A stretch of DNA of 64,000 nt from Massilia niastensis DSM 21313. Lineage in GTDB: Bacteria > Pseudomonadota > Gammaproteobacteria > Burkholderiales > Burkholderiaceae_D. Where the stretch lies: positions 1 to 64,000 of the forward strand of contig NZ_KB908107.1 in NCBI RefSeq assembly GCF_000382345.1, written 5' to 3'. Below are positions 8,733-17,455 of the stretch, one piece after another. The number at the start of each line of letters is the position of its first letter. Position 1 is the stretch's first letter. Position numbers and translations under genes: made by a program. The notes under the pieces are model-generated. The model made no database searches, had not been told where the DNA came from, and saw nothing but the letters and a program-made list of their open reading frames with translations.

Positions 8733-9311
8733 ATGAAAACAATCGCTGTCTACTGCGGCGCCTCGCATGGCGCCAATCCCCTGTACGCCGACGCGGCGCG
8801 CGACCTGGCGCGCACGCTGGTCGAGCACAACGTCGGCCTGGTCTACGGCGGCGGCAAGGTCGGCCTGATGGGCGTGATCGCCGACGAGGTGCTGCGCCTG
8901 GGCGGCGAAGCCACCGGCGTGATCCCGCGCGCGCTGGTCGAGCGCGAAGTCGGCCACGCCGGCCTGACCCGGCTGTTCGTGGTCAAGGACATGCATGAGC
9001 GCAAGGCCATGATGGCCGACCTGTCCGAAGGCTTCATCGCGATGCCGGGCGGGATGGGCACGCTCGAGGAACTGTTCGAGATGGTGACCTGGTCCCAGCT
9101 CGGCATCCACGCCAAGCCGATCGGCCTGTTCAACGTGAACGGATTCTACGACGGCTTGAGCGCCTTCGTGCGCCACCAGTGCGAGGAAGGTTTCGTGCGC
9201 GCCGAGCATGCGGAGCGGATGCTGGTCGACGCCGACCCCGCCAGCCTGATCCGCCGCCTGCGCGCGGCCGCGCCGCCCCAGGCGCCGAGCGCGGCGGACC
9301 TGCGCGGCTAG
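8733..9311 (+). CDS. LOG-family protein (cytokinin riboside 5'-monophosphate phosphoribohydrolase type)
   Basis: A 192-residue Rossmann-like protein of the LOG family, which splits N6-substituted AMP or AMP itself into base and ribose 5-phosphate. Signature motifs are present: YGGGKVGLMG near residue 37 and PGGMGTLEE near 108, where Glu and Arg residues form the active site, plus MHERKAMM ahead of it. The bacterial role is usually nucleotide salvage. It directly follows the TetR gene. Its last four bases overlap the end of the convergent DUF218 gene. Confidence 0.9.
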   Translation: MKTIAVYCGASHGANPLYADAARDLARTLVEHNVGLVYGGGKVGLMGVIADEVLRLGGEATGVIPRALVEREVGHAGLTRLFVVKDMHERKAMMADLSEGFIAMPGGMGTLEELFEMVTWSQLGIHAKPIGLFNVNGFYDGLSAFVRHQCEEGFVRAEHAERMLVDADPASLIRRLRAAAPPQAPSAADLRG

Positions 9312-9907
9312 GGCGCGGGGGAGCGGGCGGGGTAGGGCGCATAGTCGGCTACCTCGCTCAGGAAACCCTGTTCGAGGTAGCCGGGAATCTTCTGGTACTC
9401 GGCCAGCACGCGCCTGCGGAACTCGCGGTGCTCGTGCCAGCGCCCGACCTCCACGCCGAAGTAGTTGACCGGGCAGGCGGACAGCGCCAGGCCGGGCCAG
9501 TGGCGTTCGATGGTCATCAGGTAGCGCCGGGTGGCGCAGACCTTGCCGATCACCAGCACGCTGCGCACCTGCGCCAGGTCGAGCCGGGCGGACAGCGCCG
9601 CGCGGCCCAGGATCACGTTTTCGCCGGTATTCGTCGCCCTCGTCTCCAGCACCAGCGCCGCGCGCGGCATCCCCAGCGCGAGCAGGCGCGCGGCGATCAC
9701 CTCGGCTTCCGGCCGGCGGTCGCCGGGCGTGACCCCGCCCGACACCAGCAGCACGCGGAACATCCCGCGCATCCACAGCGCATGCGCGCTGGCGCAGAAT
9801 TCGTCCACGCCATGGCGGGTCCCGAACAGGAAGCCGACATCCGAAGGCCGCAGCGGGACTTCGGGCATCACATAGGCGGAAATGGCGGCGAGGTCGGGGG
9901 CGTCCAT
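9308..9907 (-). CDS. DUF218/YdcF-like protein
   Basis: About 199 residues (from MDAPDLAAIS) of the DUF218 fold seen in SanA, ElyC and YdcF. Recognisable are the LLVSGG strand-loop near residue 55, the GDRRPEAEVIAARLLALG segment, and TRATNTGENV, the conserved Thr-Asn-Thr-x-Glu-Asn signature. No signal peptide or membrane helix is visible, so this member is probably cytoplasmic like YdcF. A GTG at 9946 would add 13 residues. It lies 48 bases downstream of the diguanylate cyclase on the same strand and may be co-transcribed. The biochemical role of the family is unclear. Confidence 0.82.
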   Translation of the reverse strand: MDAPDLAAISAYVMPEVPLRPSDVGFLFGTRHGVDEFCASAHALWMRGMFRVLLVSGGVTPGDRRPEAEVIAARLLALGMPRAALVLETRATNTGENVILGRAALSARLDLAQVRSVLVIGKVCATRRYLMTIERHWPGLALSACPVNYFGVEVGRWHEHREFRRRVLAEYQKIPGYLEQGFLSEVADYAPYPARSPAP

Positions 9908-9955
9908 GGGGCGGCTCGGGATCGGATGCGCCGATCTTACCAGCACCTTGCGGGC

Positions 9956-11056
9956 TCAGGCCACCATGATGCGGTCGCGTCCCGCTTCCTTGGCGCGGTA
10001 CAGGGCCTTGTCGGCGCGGTTGATGGCGTCGGCGAAGGGCTCGTCCGGACGGCGCTCGACCAGGCCGGCCGAGAAGCTGATGCGGCGCCCGGGATCGAGT
10101 CCCGGCACCTGCATCGCGTGCACCCGTTCGGCCATGCGCGCCAGCACATTCTCCGCATCGGCGGGCCGGGTGTCCGGCAGCAGCAGCAGGAATTCCTCGC
10201 CGCCCCAGCGCGCCAGCATGTCGTGCCCGCGCAGCGCCGAGCGCGCGGTGCCCGCGAAGGCGCGCAGCACGGCGTCGCCGGCCGCATGGCCGTGGCGGTC
10301 GTTCACCTGCTTGAAGAAGTCGATGTCGAGCAGCGCCACGCAGGTGCCGGCGCCGTGCGGCTGGCGCCGCTCCTCGGCGTCCAGCACCTCGTTCATGTGG
10401 CGCCGGTTCACCAGCGAGGTCAGTTCGTCCATCGTGGCCAGGGTGCGGATGGTGCCGAGGGCCTCGGTCAGTTCGCGCTTCTGGTGCTTCAGGCGCGCGC
10501 GCAGCTTGTGCATCTCGCCGCTCAGCACCGCGGTCGAGAACAGGGCGGCGGCCAGGTAACCGAAGGTCAGCGCCTCGGTCTCCGGCGGGAAGCGCGCCGG
10601 GTCGTGCGCCTGCAGCCACCACATGGTCGCGCCCACGCCGGCGGTCGCGATGAGCGACAGCAGCATGGTCTGGCGCGGGCGGGCGGCGAACATGCAGAAG
10701 GCGATGACGACCACCGCCATGCTCAGCGGGGCCGCGCGCAGCGGGCCGGAAACCGCATACATCCACATGGCGCACACCAGCGAGAACACGGCCTGGGACA
10801 CGGCCAGCCGGTCGGGCGCCACCCCGAGCCTGGCGCTCAGGCGGATCAGGAGGTAGAACGCCAGCACGCCGCAGACGCCGAACCGGATCAGCGTCCTTGC
10901 CGCGGGTGCGGGGGTGTAGCCATGTTCCACCTGCAGCAGCACCAGGCCGGCGCAGGCGCAGTACAGGACCGCGGTGAAGGCCCAGTAATGCAGCATCCGG
11001 CGCAGGCCGGGATCGGTTCCGTACAGGAGGGTCGCGAGGCGGCGCAACAGGTTCAT
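9956..11056 (-). CDS. Membrane diguanylate cyclase (GGDEF)
   Basis: A 366-residue protein. Residues 1-190 contain about six hydrophobic segments, followed by a short coiled stretch and a GGDEF domain (about 205-360). The active site reads GGEEF near residue 284, a catalytically competent variant. RGHD, matching the RxxD inhibitory site, lies five residues before it, so product inhibition by c-di-GMP is likely. It should make c-di-GMP from two GTP at the inner membrane. Start ATG 11056 overlaps the stop of the upstream GGDEF-EAL gene by ATGA. It is the last or next-to-last gene of the porin operon. Confidence 0.92.
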   Translation of the reverse strand: MNLLRRLATLLYGTDPGLRRMLHYWAFTAVLYCACAGLVLLQVEHGYTPAPAARTLIRFGVCGVLAFYLLIRLSARLGVAPDRLAVSQAVFSLVCAMWMYAVSGPLRAAPLSMAVVVIAFCMFAARPRQTMLLSLIATAGVGATMWWLQAHDPARFPPETEALTFGYLAAALFSTAVLSGEMHKLRARLKHQKRELTEALGTIRTLATMDELTSLVNRRHMNEVLDAEERRQPHGAGTCVALLDIDFFKQVNDRHGHAAGDAVLRAFAGTARSALRGHDMLARWGGEEFLLLLPDTRPADAENVLARMAERVHAMQVPGLDPGRRISFSAGLVERRPDEPFADAINRADKALYRAKEAGRDRIMVA

Positions 11057-13770
11057 GTCTGTCCCGTGGAATGTGGAGGGTGGACCAGCAGGGCGGCAAG
11101 GTCGGCGGCCGGTACCGGACGGCTGAACAGGTAGCCCTGCATCTCGTCGCAATCGTTGGCGCGCAGGAAGTCGCGCTGCTGTTCGGTCTCGACGCCTTCG
11201 GCGATGACGCGCAGGTTCAGCTTGTGGCCGAGCGAGATCACGGCCATCGCGATCGCCTGGTCGTCCGGGCTGTCGGCCAGGTCGCACACGAAGGATTTGT
11301 CGATCTTCAGGCGGCTGATCGGGAAGGACTTCAGCGCCGACAGGCTCGAGTAGCCGGTGCCGAAGTCGTCGATCGAGAGCGACACGCCCATCGCCTTCAG
11401 CTCGCGCATCTTGTCGACCGAGCGCGCCAGGTCGCGCATGATCGCGCTTTCGGTGACCTCGACTTCCAGCGCCTCGGGCGGCAGCCCGGTGTCGCGCAGC
11501 GCGCCGGCGATGCGCTCGACCAGGCGCTTTTCCTCGAACTGGCGGGCCGAGACGTTGACCGACACGCTCAGGGGCGGCAGTCCGGCGGCGCACCAGGCCC
11601 GGGCCTGGCGGCAGGCGCTGCGCACCACCCATTCCCCGATCGGCACGATCAGGCCGCTCTCCTCGGCCAGGCCGATGAAGCGCAGCGGCGACACCATGCC
11701 GTGCTCGGGATGCCGCCAGCGGATCAGGGCCTCGACGCCGAACACGCGGCCGCTGCGCAGATCGACTTTCGGCTGGTACAGGAGCTGGAACTGGCAGGGG
11801 CCGGCATGGCCGTCGGCGCAGCTGTCGAGGGCGGCGCGCAGGCCTTCGAGCAGCCTCAGCTTTTCCTCGACGCTGGCGTTCATCTCGCTGGCATAGAACT
11901 GGACGTTGTTGCTGCCCAGGTCCTTGGCGCGGTACATCGCGGCGTCGGCGTTCATCATCAGGGTGTTGACGTCGGCCCCGTCGCGCGGGAAGAAGGTCAC
12001 GCCGATGCTGCAGCTGACCTGCACTTCCTGGCCGCCGACCTGCACCGGCTCGGTCACCGCCTGGCGCACCTTCTCGAGCAGCGGGGTGATCGCCATCGGG
12101 TCGCCCGACAGGTCGGGCAGCAGGATCACGAATTCGTCGCCGCCGAAGCGCGCCAGGGTGTCGGTGCGGCGCAGGCAGCGGCCCATGCGCGCACCCACCA
12201 CCTTGAGCAGTTCGTCGCCCGCATTGTGGCCCAGGCCATCGTTGACCAGCTTGAAGCCATCCAGGTCGATGAAGGCCAGGCCGACCGCGCCGCCCTTGCG
12301 CTCGGCGTCGCGGATCGCCTGTCCCAGGCGGTCGCGCAGCAGGCTGCGGTTGGGCAGGCCGGTCAGGTCGTCATGGTGGGCGAGGTGGCGGATGCGCTGC
12401 TCGGCGAGCTTGCGCTCGGTGATGTCGCGCACGATGGCGACCACGCCGCCCTCGACCGCCACCACCTGGCGGTGCAGCCAGCGCTCCGCCACCGGCACGG
12501 TGTGCGCCAGCCATTCGGCTTCGCGCGCCACGCCATCGAGGGCCACCGCGGCCAGGTCGTCGAAGATGCTGGCGCCCAGCGAGGCGGGCAGCATGACCGA
12601 CATGCGCTGGCCGGCCATCTGCTCCTTGCGCAGGCCGGTGAGCTGCTCGGCGCGGCTGTTGGTGGCCTCGATGCTGAAGTCGGCGATCGAGCGGCCGGGG
12701 CCGGCGACGGTGCGCAGCACGAAGAAGGCGTCGGGGCTGGCCTCGGAGGCGGCGGCATAGGTTTCCTGCGCCCGGCGCTCGCGGCGGCGCGCCTTGGCCA
12801 GCTGCCACGACCAGGCGCTGACCAGGCCGACCGCCGCCAGAAGCAGGGCGCTGCCGGCGCCGGCGGCCAGCAGCCAAGCGCGGCGCTGCTGCTCGAAGCG
12901 GGCCATCTGCTCGTCCTGCGACAGGCCGACCACGGCCACCAGCGGGAAGCCGCTCAGCGGGCGGGTGCTGGTGTAGCGCAGCTCGGTGTCGGCGCCGCCG
13001 GCGCCCAGCACCACGGCGCCGGCCGCGGCGGGCGCGAAGCGCTGGCCCCAGGAGACCTGCTCGCCGATGCGCAGCGCGCGCAGCACGCCGTCGGCGCCGG
13101 CCAGGCCGAGCAGGCCGCGTTCGCCCTGGCGCGAGCGCTCGTAGGAACTGGTGAAATAGGCCGGTTCGACGGCGACGATGGCGACGCCGGCGAAATGCCC
13201 GGCGGCGTCGTTGATGCGGCGCGAGAAATGCAGGTGCGGCAACTGCCTGTCCTTGCCCGCCCCGACGCCGGTATGGCCCACATAGGGGGTGTCATGGACG
13301 GCGTCGCGGTGGAAGGCGAAGGTGGCCGTGCGCGACAGGTCGCGCCTGCCCAGGCCCGGATTGCTGGCGACCACCTGGCCTTCGCTGTCGGTGATCGCGA
13401 CCTGGAACACCAGGCCGGGCGGCAGCAGTCCCTGGGCGCCGAGGACGGGCAGGGCGCCGGTCGGGCCGTTCAGTTCGACCGCGTACTTGAGCACGCGCAG
13501 GGTCTGGTCGATGCCGCTCAGGCTGCGCGCCATCTGGGCCTCGTAGGTGTCGACCAGTTCGCGCGTGGCGTCGAGCGCGGCGTCCACCGCGGCGCGCCGT
13601 TCCGACTCGATCAGGTGCAGGGTGGCGAACCACATGGCGGCCACCAGCAGCAGCGCGAACAGGGGCAGCGACACATGGGTTTCGCGGACGAACGCCAGCC
13701 GGCGCGCCGGCGCGCCGCGGTGCACGGCGGCGGGAGCCGGGGGCAGGGAGGGACGAACGGCGCTGCCCAT
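11053..13770 (-). CDS. Cache-PAS-GGDEF-EAL c-di-GMP signalling protein
   Basis: A 905-residue protein. TM1 is at about residues 33-53, then comes a periplasmic sensor of the PDC/Cache type (about 55-290, with LVFQVAITDSEGQVVASNPG and SYERSRQGERGLLGLAG). TM2 is near 297-322, a PAS domain near 335-450, GGDEF near 455-615 (FGGDEF intact near 541), and EAL near 635-890 (VEALIRW intact near 683, DDFGTGYSS loop present). Both catalytic motifs are intact, so it could make or break c-di-GMP. The periplasmic domain probably senses a small molecule. It starts 3 bases after the PstS-like gene and overlaps the following cyclase gene by 4. Confidence 0.93.
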   Translation of the reverse strand: MGSAVRPSLPPAPAAVHRGAPARRLAFVRETHVSLPLFALLLVAAMWFATLHLIESERRAAVDAALDATRELVDTYEAQMARSLSGIDQTLRVLKYAVELNGPTGALPVLGAQGLLPPGLVFQVAITDSEGQVVASNPGLGRRDLSRTATFAFHRDAVHDTPYVGHTGVGAGKDRQLPHLHFSRRINDAAGHFAGVAIVAVEPAYFTSSYERSRQGERGLLGLAGADGVLRALRIGEQVSWGQRFAPAAAGAVVLGAGGADTELRYTSTRPLSGFPLVAVVGLSQDEQMARFEQQRRAWLLAAGAGSALLLAAVGLVSAWSWQLAKARRRERRAQETYAAASEASPDAFFVLRTVAGPGRSIADFSIEATNSRAEQLTGLRKEQMAGQRMSVMLPASLGASIFDDLAAVALDGVAREAEWLAHTVPVAERWLHRQVVAVEGGVVAIVRDITERKLAEQRIRHLAHHDDLTGLPNRSLLRDRLGQAIRDAERKGGAVGLAFIDLDGFKLVNDGLGHNAGDELLKVVGARMGRCLRRTDTLARFGGDEFVILLPDLSGDPMAITPLLEKVRQAVTEPVQVGGQEVQVSCSIGVTFFPRDGADVNTLMMNADAAMYRAKDLGSNNVQFYASEMNASVEEKLRLLEGLRAALDSCADGHAGPCQFQLLYQPKVDLRSGRVFGVEALIRWRHPEHGMVSPLRFIGLAEESGLIVPIGEWVVRSACRQARAWCAAGLPPLSVSVNVSARQFEEKRLVERIAGALRDTGLPPEALEVEVTESAIMRDLARSVDKMRELKAMGVSLSIDDFGTGYSSLSALKSFPISRLKIDKSFVCDLADSPDDQAIAMAVISLGHKLNLRVIAEGVETEQQRDFLRANDCDEMQGYLFSRPVPAADLAALLVHPPHSTGQT

Positions 13771-13773
13771 GGC

Positions 13774-14205
13774 CTAGCGCAGCACCAGCACGGGCCGCAC
13801 GCTGGCATCCAGCGCGGAGCGGTCGATGTAGCCGATCATCGAGGCATTCCCGGCCACCATGCGGCGCACCGCGCCGTTGTCGGCGGCTTCGCGCGGCGGC
13901 TGGCCGCGCCCGGTGAACACCATCTTCGACCAGTGCGCCTTGAGCAGGGCCGGGGTCTTGCCCGTCACCTGCCGGTAGAACTGGTCGCGCTGCGGCGAAC
14001 CCAGGCGCTGGTCGAGTGCGACCGCTACCCCGCCGTCCGGGAAATGTCCCGCCTGGCCGAGGAAGATCGCGGCGACCTGGTCGCCGCTGAGCACCTGCAC
14101 GGGATTGCGGGCCGAGACGATCACCACCAGCTCGGCCGACGCATTGGCCGTTGCCGCCAGGCCGATGGCCGCCGCGGCCAGCAGGAGTCGGATGCGTGTC
14201 TTCAT
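13774..14205 (-). CDS. Small periplasmic phosphate-binding-like protein
   Basis: A 143-residue protein with a clear signal peptide (MKTRIRLLLAAAAIGLAATANASA) and one lobe-sized domain resembling PstS-type periplasmic binding proteins: LVVIVSARNPVQVLSGDQVAAIFLG, then LDQRLGSPQRDQFYRQVTGK, and near the end GNASMIGYIDRS. Full PstS proteins are about 330 residues, so this is the short, single-domain PBP-like version often found beside sensor kinases or GGDEF proteins. I started it at MKTRIR rather than the upstream in-frame MSCSEA because this gives a standard signal peptide. It lies 7 bases after the porin gene and 3 before the GGDEF-EAL gene, suggesting that it feeds the Cache sensor. Confidence 0.8.
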   Translation of the reverse strand: MKTRIRLLLAAAAIGLAATANASAELVVIVSARNPVQVLSGDQVAAIFLGQAGHFPDGGVAVALDQRLGSPQRDQFYRQVTGKTPALLKAHWSKMVFTGRGQPPREAADNGAVRRMVAGNASMIGYIDRSALDASVRPVLVLR

Positions 14206-14212
14206 GGCCGCC

Positions 14213-15466
14213 TCAGAACACGACATCGAGCGCCACGCTCGTCACGTGGGTGGACTTGTCGAGCTGGAAGGCCGGCTGCGGATTGACCAGCATGCCGCTC
14301 GAGGCGCCATGCGGGCGGATGTAGTCGACCTGCGCCTTGAGGGCGATGTCGCGCGCCGCGTCCCAGCGCAGGCCGGCGCTCCAGGTGGACTGTGCCGGCC
14401 TGGCGGACAGGTAGCCGTTGAGGGCGGCGTTCAGCGCCAGCACGGTGGCCGCCTCGCGCGGCGGCAGGCCGGCCGCCGGCAGGCCGGGCTCGGCCGCCGG
14501 GACGTCGGCGTGCACGCGCGCATAGCCGGCATACGGCGTCAGCGCGCCGTGGCGGTAGCCGGCGCCGACATGCAGCGCGGTGGTCCCGCCGAGCGGCGAC
14601 GTGCTGCGGCTGTGGCCGGCCTCGGCGCTGACGAACCACTGGCCAGGATCGTGGGTGAAGCCGGCGGTCAGCATGCTGACCCGCCTGTGCCGGATCGCAT
14701 GGCGGTCGGCCAGGGCATGGCCGCGCGGCCCGAAGCTGCGCAGCGCGGTGAACAAGTCCTTGCCGACGTCGGTGGTCAGGTTGCCGGTGAGGACCGCGAC
14801 GCGGCCGCTGAACGGGCCCCGGTCGACGCTGTGCGCCAGGCCGGCGATGCCGCTGGCCTGCAGCCGCAGTCCGTTGTACAGGTCGAGATCGGCCTGGCCG
14901 TGGAAGACCTGGGTGGCATGGCGCAGGCCCCCGGCGTCCCAGCGCCAGGTGGCGTCGACGCCGTCGCTGCTGCCGATCGGCAGCGCACCATAGACCTCGA
15001 CCGGGGGACGCACCCAGGGCAGGGTGTAGCCGACCTTGCGGTACTCGGCCGCCAGGAAGCCCGGCAGCGCGATGCGGCCGGCGCGCAGGGCGAGGTCCGG
15101 CGTGAGCTGGACCTTGATGTTGGCCCATTCCACCAGCGGACGGTAGCTGCCGTCCAGGCGCTGCTCGCTGACCACCTGCACCACGCCCGACCAGCGGCCG
15201 GTCGCCACATCGAGCTGGGCGCCGACGCGGCTGTCCACGTCCACGCTCCAGGCGCGGGTATGGCCGGCGCCGTCCGCCTTCAGGACCGAGGAGATGAAGT
15301 CGACATTGCGGTTGCTGGAGTGCACCGCGCCGAGCGTGCCGAAGCCCGACAGCTTCCATGCGGGAGCGGACTCGGCGGCGCAGGCGCCGGCGGAAAGTCC
15401 GCAGGCAAGCACGCCCGTACTGAGTACGGCAGGGAAGGACCGGCCGGGATTGAAATACTTGACCAT
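14213..15466 (-). CDS. Outer-membrane porin-like protein
   Basis: About 417 residues starting MVKYFNPGRS, with a signal peptide ending near ACAAES. The rest is rich in alternating beta-strand segments and closes with the C-terminal Phe (VALDVVF) typical of outer-membrane barrels. Segments such as LSGFGTLGAVHSS and VEWANIKVQLTPDLALRAGRIALP resemble OprO/OprP-like and related porins that are often paired with periplasmic phosphate-binding-like proteins. It is first in a four-gene operon with that binding protein and two c-di-GMP genes. Specificity cannot be read from the sequence. Confidence 0.8.
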   Translation of the reverse strand: MVKYFNPGRSFPAVLSTGVLACGLSAGACAAESAPAWKLSGFGTLGAVHSSNRNVDFISSVLKADGAGHTRAWSVDVDSRVGAQLDVATGRWSGVVQVVSEQRLDGSYRPLVEWANIKVQLTPDLALRAGRIALPGFLAAEYRKVGYTLPWVRPPVEVYGALPIGSSDGVDATWRWDAGGLRHATQVFHGQADLDLYNGLRLQASGIAGLAHSVDRGPFSGRVAVLTGNLTTDVGKDLFTALRSFGPRGHALADRHAIRHRRVSMLTAGFTHDPGQWFVSAEAGHSRSTSPLGGTTALHVGAGYRHGALTPYAGYARVHADVPAAEPGLPAAGLPPREAATVLALNAALNGYLSARPAQSTWSAGLRWDAARDIALKAQVDYIRPHGASSGMLVNPQPAFQLDKSTHVTSVALDVVF

Positions 15467-15736
15467 GCAGATGTCGAAGCGGGCCCAGGGGCCAGGAAAC
15501 GTGCCGGGTGAACTGGACGCGGATGCGGATGTCGGGACAAACTGTAACGAAGCCGCATCGGAATGTCGAGAAATTTTACGCTCGGCAAGTGTGTGTTTCG
15601 ACAAGCTTCGTTGTTGAATGGCAACGTCCTGGTCGCAGCCCGGCAAGCCACGAGGCCGGGCAGGATGGCGGCTTATCGGAACGGCATGCCGGCCGGACTT
15701 TGGACCGGATACCTGAACGGCTGCCATGCATGAGCG

Positions 15737-16255
15737 TCAGGCAGCAGCGGCCCACAGCCGCTCTCCCGACAGATCCAGCCAGGTCAGGTAGAGCCGAAGG
15801 TCGAATTCATATTGGTGGTACTGCGGCTCCATCCAGCAGCAGAGCTTGTAGAACGCCTTGTCGTGTTCCTTTTCCTTCAGGTGGGCCAGCTCGTGGACGG
15901 CGATCATGCGCAGGAAGGGGAGCGGGGCGTCGCGGAAGACGGTGCCGATCCGGATCTCGTGCTTGGCCTTGAGGCGCTTGCCCTGCACGCGCGACACGGC
16001 CGTGTGCAGGCCCAGCGCATGCTGAATCACCCGGATCTTGCTGTCATAGGCGACCTTGGCGATGGGCTCGGCCTGGCGCAGGTAGCTGTCCTTCAGTTCC
16101 TGGACGTAGGCGTACAGCGCCTTGTCGGTGCGGATGCCGTGCGCCGCAGGATAGCGCCGGCGCAGCAGGTCGCCGAGGCGTTCTTCGGCGATCAGCTGGC
16201 TGACCTGGGCGCGCAGGGGTTCGGGATAGGCGGTCAGGTATTTGAGGGTATGCAT
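15737..16255 (-). CDS. YgjP-like zinc metallopeptidase domain protein (DUF45/WLM type)
   Basis: A 172-residue protein (start ATG 16255, MHTLKYLTAYPE) with the zinc-binding motif HELAHLKEKEHDKAFY near residue 115. This is the gluzincin-like HExxH-x(4-5)-H/D arrangement of the YgjP/DUF45 family. Members are cytoplasmic and poorly characterised; one group is linked to restriction systems, but nothing here suggests that. It stands alone. The 270 bases beyond its end (15467-15736) hold no recognisable feature. Confidence 0.83.
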   Translation of the reverse strand: MHTLKYLTAYPEPLRAQVSQLIAEERLGDLLRRRYPAAHGIRTDKALYAYVQELKDSYLRQAEPIAKVAYDSKIRVIQHALGLHTAVSRVQGKRLKAKHEIRIGTVFRDAPLPFLRMIAVHELAHLKEKEHDKAFYKLCCWMEPQYHQYEFDLRLYLTWLDLSGERLWAAAA

Positions 16256-16335
16256 ACGGGGCGCAATGTAACACAGCAGGCCCGCGGCGCGGACGCCTGC
16301 GGCGTCCGCGCGACACCTTCCCCCGCATGCCCGCC

Positions 16336-16677
16336 TCACCCCTCCTTGTCACCCTGGCGGTTTCCCTTGGCTGCGGCGCTGGCCGCGCGCTGGGCCGATT
16401 GCCGGCTTTCGCCGCCCTTGCGCCCGATGTCGGCCATGTGGGCCCGGTTGCGGCTCACCGCTTCGCCGCCTTTCTGCCCGGCGCGGCGCGCTTCCTCGGA
16501 ATCGAATTCGTGGGCCGTGCCCTTCTGGTGCGCAGCCTGGCCGCCCTTGCTCGCGATTTCGCGCTGCTGGTTCTGGTCCATTGCCGCGAAGCCGCGCTTG
16601 GCAGCTTGCCCGCTGCCGCTCTTTTGCGCGTTGCCCGGGTTGTCTGCGCCTTTGCCGCTCTCGTTACTGTTCGCCAT
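16336..16677 (-). CDS. KGG-repeat general stress protein
   Basis: A 113-residue, very hydrophilic and probably disordered protein with repeated KGG motifs: REIASKGGQAAHQ, RRAGQKGGEAVSR and DIGRKGGESR. This is the Con-10/GsiB type of stress-induced protein found in many soil bacteria, whose members accumulate under desiccation or stationary phase. AGGAGAG lies just upstream of the ATG at 16677, a strong ribosome site. Stress induction is inferred from the family; no promoter was recognised. Confidence 0.86.
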   Translation of the reverse strand: MANSNESGKGADNPGNAQKSGSGQAAKRGFAAMDQNQQREIASKGGQAAHQKGTAHEFDSEEARRAGQKGGEAVSRNRAHMADIGRKGGESRQSAQRAASAAAKGNRQGDKEG

Positions 16678-16939
16678 GTCGATCTCTCCTTGTGCCCTGG
16701 TGCTGTCGATGAGTTAGCCCGTGAGCGCGGTATGGCTGCGCTCGTGCGTTTAGAGGCAGGGGTAGCGCGTTAGTTCCGGGCACCCGGAGACACGGGCAGG
16801 GCGGGTCGTGTCGGGGGCGCTGGCGTCGGGCACCGGGAACGGCGCTACCGCCCCCGGCTTGCAGGCGCGCGCCGCCTCGCGCGACGCGCTGTCCTGACAG
16901 GCGACATGATGCGCCAGTTCCGCGGCCAGTGTTGTCGTG

Positions 16940-16964
16940 CGGGCGATGAAATATTCATCGCCCG
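16940..16964. repeat. Perfect 11-base inverted repeat downstream of phasin gene
   Basis: CGGGCGATGAA and its inverse flank a 3-base centre. It lies 37-61 bases past the stop of the phasin-like gene (minus strand) and can form a stable hairpin, but no T-tract follows on either strand, so it may protect mRNA or bind a protein rather than act as an intrinsic terminator. The surrounding 16678-17000 stretch (323 bases) otherwise holds only the ribosome site of the KGG gene and an unconvincing open frame. Confidence 0.5.
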
Positions 16965-17000
16965 GCGCCGCCGGCGATTGGGTGGCGGTATCGAGAGCGC

Positions 17001-17366
17001 TCAGCCCGCCTGGGTCGGGAAGCCCGGCAAGCGCATCAGGTCGAGGAGCGGACGCGCCAGCTGCTCCCGCGAGTCGGTCAGCAGGGCCAGCAGCCCGGCC
17101 TGGTAGTTGCGCAGCGGCTGGCCGCCATCCTGGAGCTTCTGCATGGCGATGCTGCCCAGCTGGAACGGGTCGGTGCAGCCGGCCAGCTCGCGCCAGGTGT
17201 CGGCCGTCTGGGCGAACGTCTGGTGGATCAGCTCCATGTGCACCATGCCCAGGCGTACGCCGAGGTCGCCGTAATGCTGGGCCAGCGGCCCCAGGAAAGC
17301 CAGCTGGGCGCCGGTCCCGGCGCGCATGGCGGCGCCGGCGGCGGGGATGTCGGGATAGGGGAACAC
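17001..17366 (-). CDS. Phasin-family protein
   Basis: A 121-residue, mostly helical protein (MFPYPDIPAAGAAMRAGTG...) without signal peptide. The pattern LGVRLGMVHMELIHQTFAQTADTWRELAGCTDP, the LGSIAMQKL segment and the short amphipathic helices fit phasin-like, granule-associated proteins of Burkholderiales that coat polyhydroxyalkanoate granules. No PHA synthase or depolymerase gene is in the window to support it, so the call rests on sequence character alone. It is followed by an 11-base inverted repeat. Confidence 0.5.
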   Translation of the reverse strand: MFPYPDIPAAGAAMRAGTGAQLAFLGPLAQHYGDLGVRLGMVHMELIHQTFAQTADTWRELAGCTDPFQLGSIAMQKLQDGGQPLRNYQAGLLALLTDSREQLARPLLDLMRLPGFPTQAG

Positions 17367-17455
17367 GTTCGCTCCTTCGCAATATGGCCATGCGTCCGGT
17401 TGGACCCGGCCGAAAGGGTGGAAGTTCGCCCCATCCGATGCGGGACAGCGCGGAC

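Noticed and set aside
11071..14286. Very long open frame on the plus strand opposite the c-di-GMP genes
   Set aside because: High-GC codon bias keeps the antisense frame open. The protein is low-complexity with no recognisable domain, while the minus strand encodes clear GGDEF, EAL and PBP-like genes.
16750..17391. Minus-strand open frame spanning the phasin gene and the gap after it
   Set aside because: Two-thirds is the out-of-frame shadow of the phasin-like gene, and the final 80 codons have no start or ribosome site. A short gene in 16750-17000 cannot be excluded but is not supported.
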